Shown here: positions 63,163 to 64,000 of the stretch, in pieces
How the letters are laid out: each line of letters opens with the position of its first letter
How positions within the stretch are numbered: the first letter of the stretch is position 1
Assembly (NCBI GenBank): GCA_013399875.1
Contig: VXAZ01002135.1
Location: forward strand, 1 to 64,000
From: Gymnorhina tibicen
Lineage: Eukaryota > Chordata > Aves > Passeriformes > Artamidae
Length of the DNA stretch: 64,000 bases
Direction: 5' to 3'
Notes under the pieces: generated by a model
Seen by the model: the letters and a program-made list of their open reading frames with translations, nothing else
The model's database searches: none
Told to the model about the DNA's origin: nothing
Translations under genes and position numbers: made by a program

Positions 63163-64000
63163 ATATATTATATAATACAATACCTTTCTAGCTTCCACGG
63201 TTTTATTTCTGGTAAACTCTTTAGCTCCATTTATAGTTGTTTTTCATTTCACCTTGAACATGTTCCTCTCATTCTAGCATTACGTTTTCCAGCAATATTT
63301 ACATTTTCTGATGTTTTATTTTTTCACCTTCTCACAAGAAATCCACAGCCTCCCTCGCCAACTTCTTAATTTTTATATGTTTGTAAAATCATCTATTATT
63401 TATCATTTCACCTTATGCTTTATTTTTCATTCATTTTCATCACAGCATTCCCAATCCTTTTCATTTATTCCCTCATTCTAAGCTTTTATGCAGCCTCTTT
63501 GAAGCATTGATTCTGCTTGTTGCTCCTTCATTTATTTTTTCTTTCGGTTTATCCAGTTACCAACAGTGGTCACTTACTTACTGAAGTTTGTCAAGTTGTT
63601 TCTAATCTGTACTTGTTATGACAGTAACAGAATTCCAACTGTTTTTAGAAACTGCATATGCATTTGTGATTTACATGTGCCTTGCATTTATTTTTCAAAA
63701 AAAAAAACCCAAAACAATGTAAAGCTAAGTGTAATCTTTATGTCACCAAAACACATCAGGGATACTATAAAGTAAAAGTTATTTGAAAGATCATTCAGTC
63801 AGCTTGAGAGTGCCTGAAGCTATCACAAAAATAGCATTATTTTATCAGAACGGTTTAATGTATCTGTGTTGTCTTTAATTTTTGGAACCTAGTTTGAAGG
63901 AAAGTCTTGTCAGTGAAGGCCAATGCAAAGGTGATGTTCTGTAACTCTGCCTTTTCTGCACCTTTTGTTACCAGAGTCCCCTCTCCATTTGGTAAAGATC
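63163..64000. other. Unannotated stretch to the window end
   Basis: AT-rich, T-rich on the plus strand to about 63560. A short A run with CCC lies near 63699-63711. No repeat family, RNA gene or exon recognised. Confidence 0.5.

Noticed and set aside
62960..63369. Open frames reading repeated MEWNG or FHSIP
   Set aside because: Translations of the (CCATT)n microsatellite.
1..64000. CRISPR arrays, bacterial operons, phage or plasmid modules
   Set aside because: No direct repeats with regular unique spacers and no bacterial-type coding density; the repeats are vertebrate retroelements.

Overview
This window looks like vertebrate, and specifically avian, nuclear DNA. It is AT-rich overall. It has no compact gene array and no bacterial-type signals. 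Its recognisable interspersed repeats are fragments of CR1 LINEs (jockey-superfamily non-LTR retrotransposons) and solo retroviral LTRs. No Alu, L1 or B1-type mammalian repeats were seen. Two LTRs (14328-14856 and 24106-24706) match my memory of a family common in neoavian bird genomes (minus strand, TGTCCTGGTTTCAGCT... to ...GGTTTAA(C)CC...). That memory is the main reason for saying bird rather than crocodile or turtle. I cannot name the species or the chromosome.

Layout. 1-1700: a reverse-strand CR1 copy covering the endonuclease end and the start of the reverse transcriptase. 8735-10155: a forward CR1 copy with its 3' end, broken by a single N at 9664 where the reverse transcriptase active-site region is missing. 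14328-14856: solo LTR. 15087-15253: (TTTTC)n array running into a 20-N gap. 16553-16638: CR1 3' scrap. 23386-23458: polypyrimidine repeat. 24106-24706: second solo LTR of the same family. 25373-25474, 26595-27098 and 27640-27699: three CR1 pieces, with a weak LTR-like structure at 25690-26090. 27966-28167: compound hexanucleotide array. 31531-31622: CR1 3' scrap. About 31.6-50.9 kb: a long, almost repeat-free AT-rich stretch with a few palindromes, a TG repeat and a 5-N gap. 50964-51720: a reverse-strand CR1 3' end. 54739-55197: a GC-rich LTR with probable 6-bp target duplications. 61423-61469: (GATA)n. 63079-63162: (CCATT)n.

No protein-coding gene, tRNA, rRNA or other RNA gene could be supported. 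The longest open frames outside repeats are 175 and 173 codons. By a rough stop-codon estimate, about half an ORF that long is expected by chance in DNA like this. They have no recognisable domain. The window is best read as intergenic or deep intronic bird DNA, so there is no set of genes working together to describe. I did not find a convincing undescribed biological system. The more useful observations are assembly breaks inside repeats, the structure of the LTRs, a few perfect palindromes or hairpins, one exon-like segment (35374-35549), and non-repetitive stretches that could be conserved non-coding elements.
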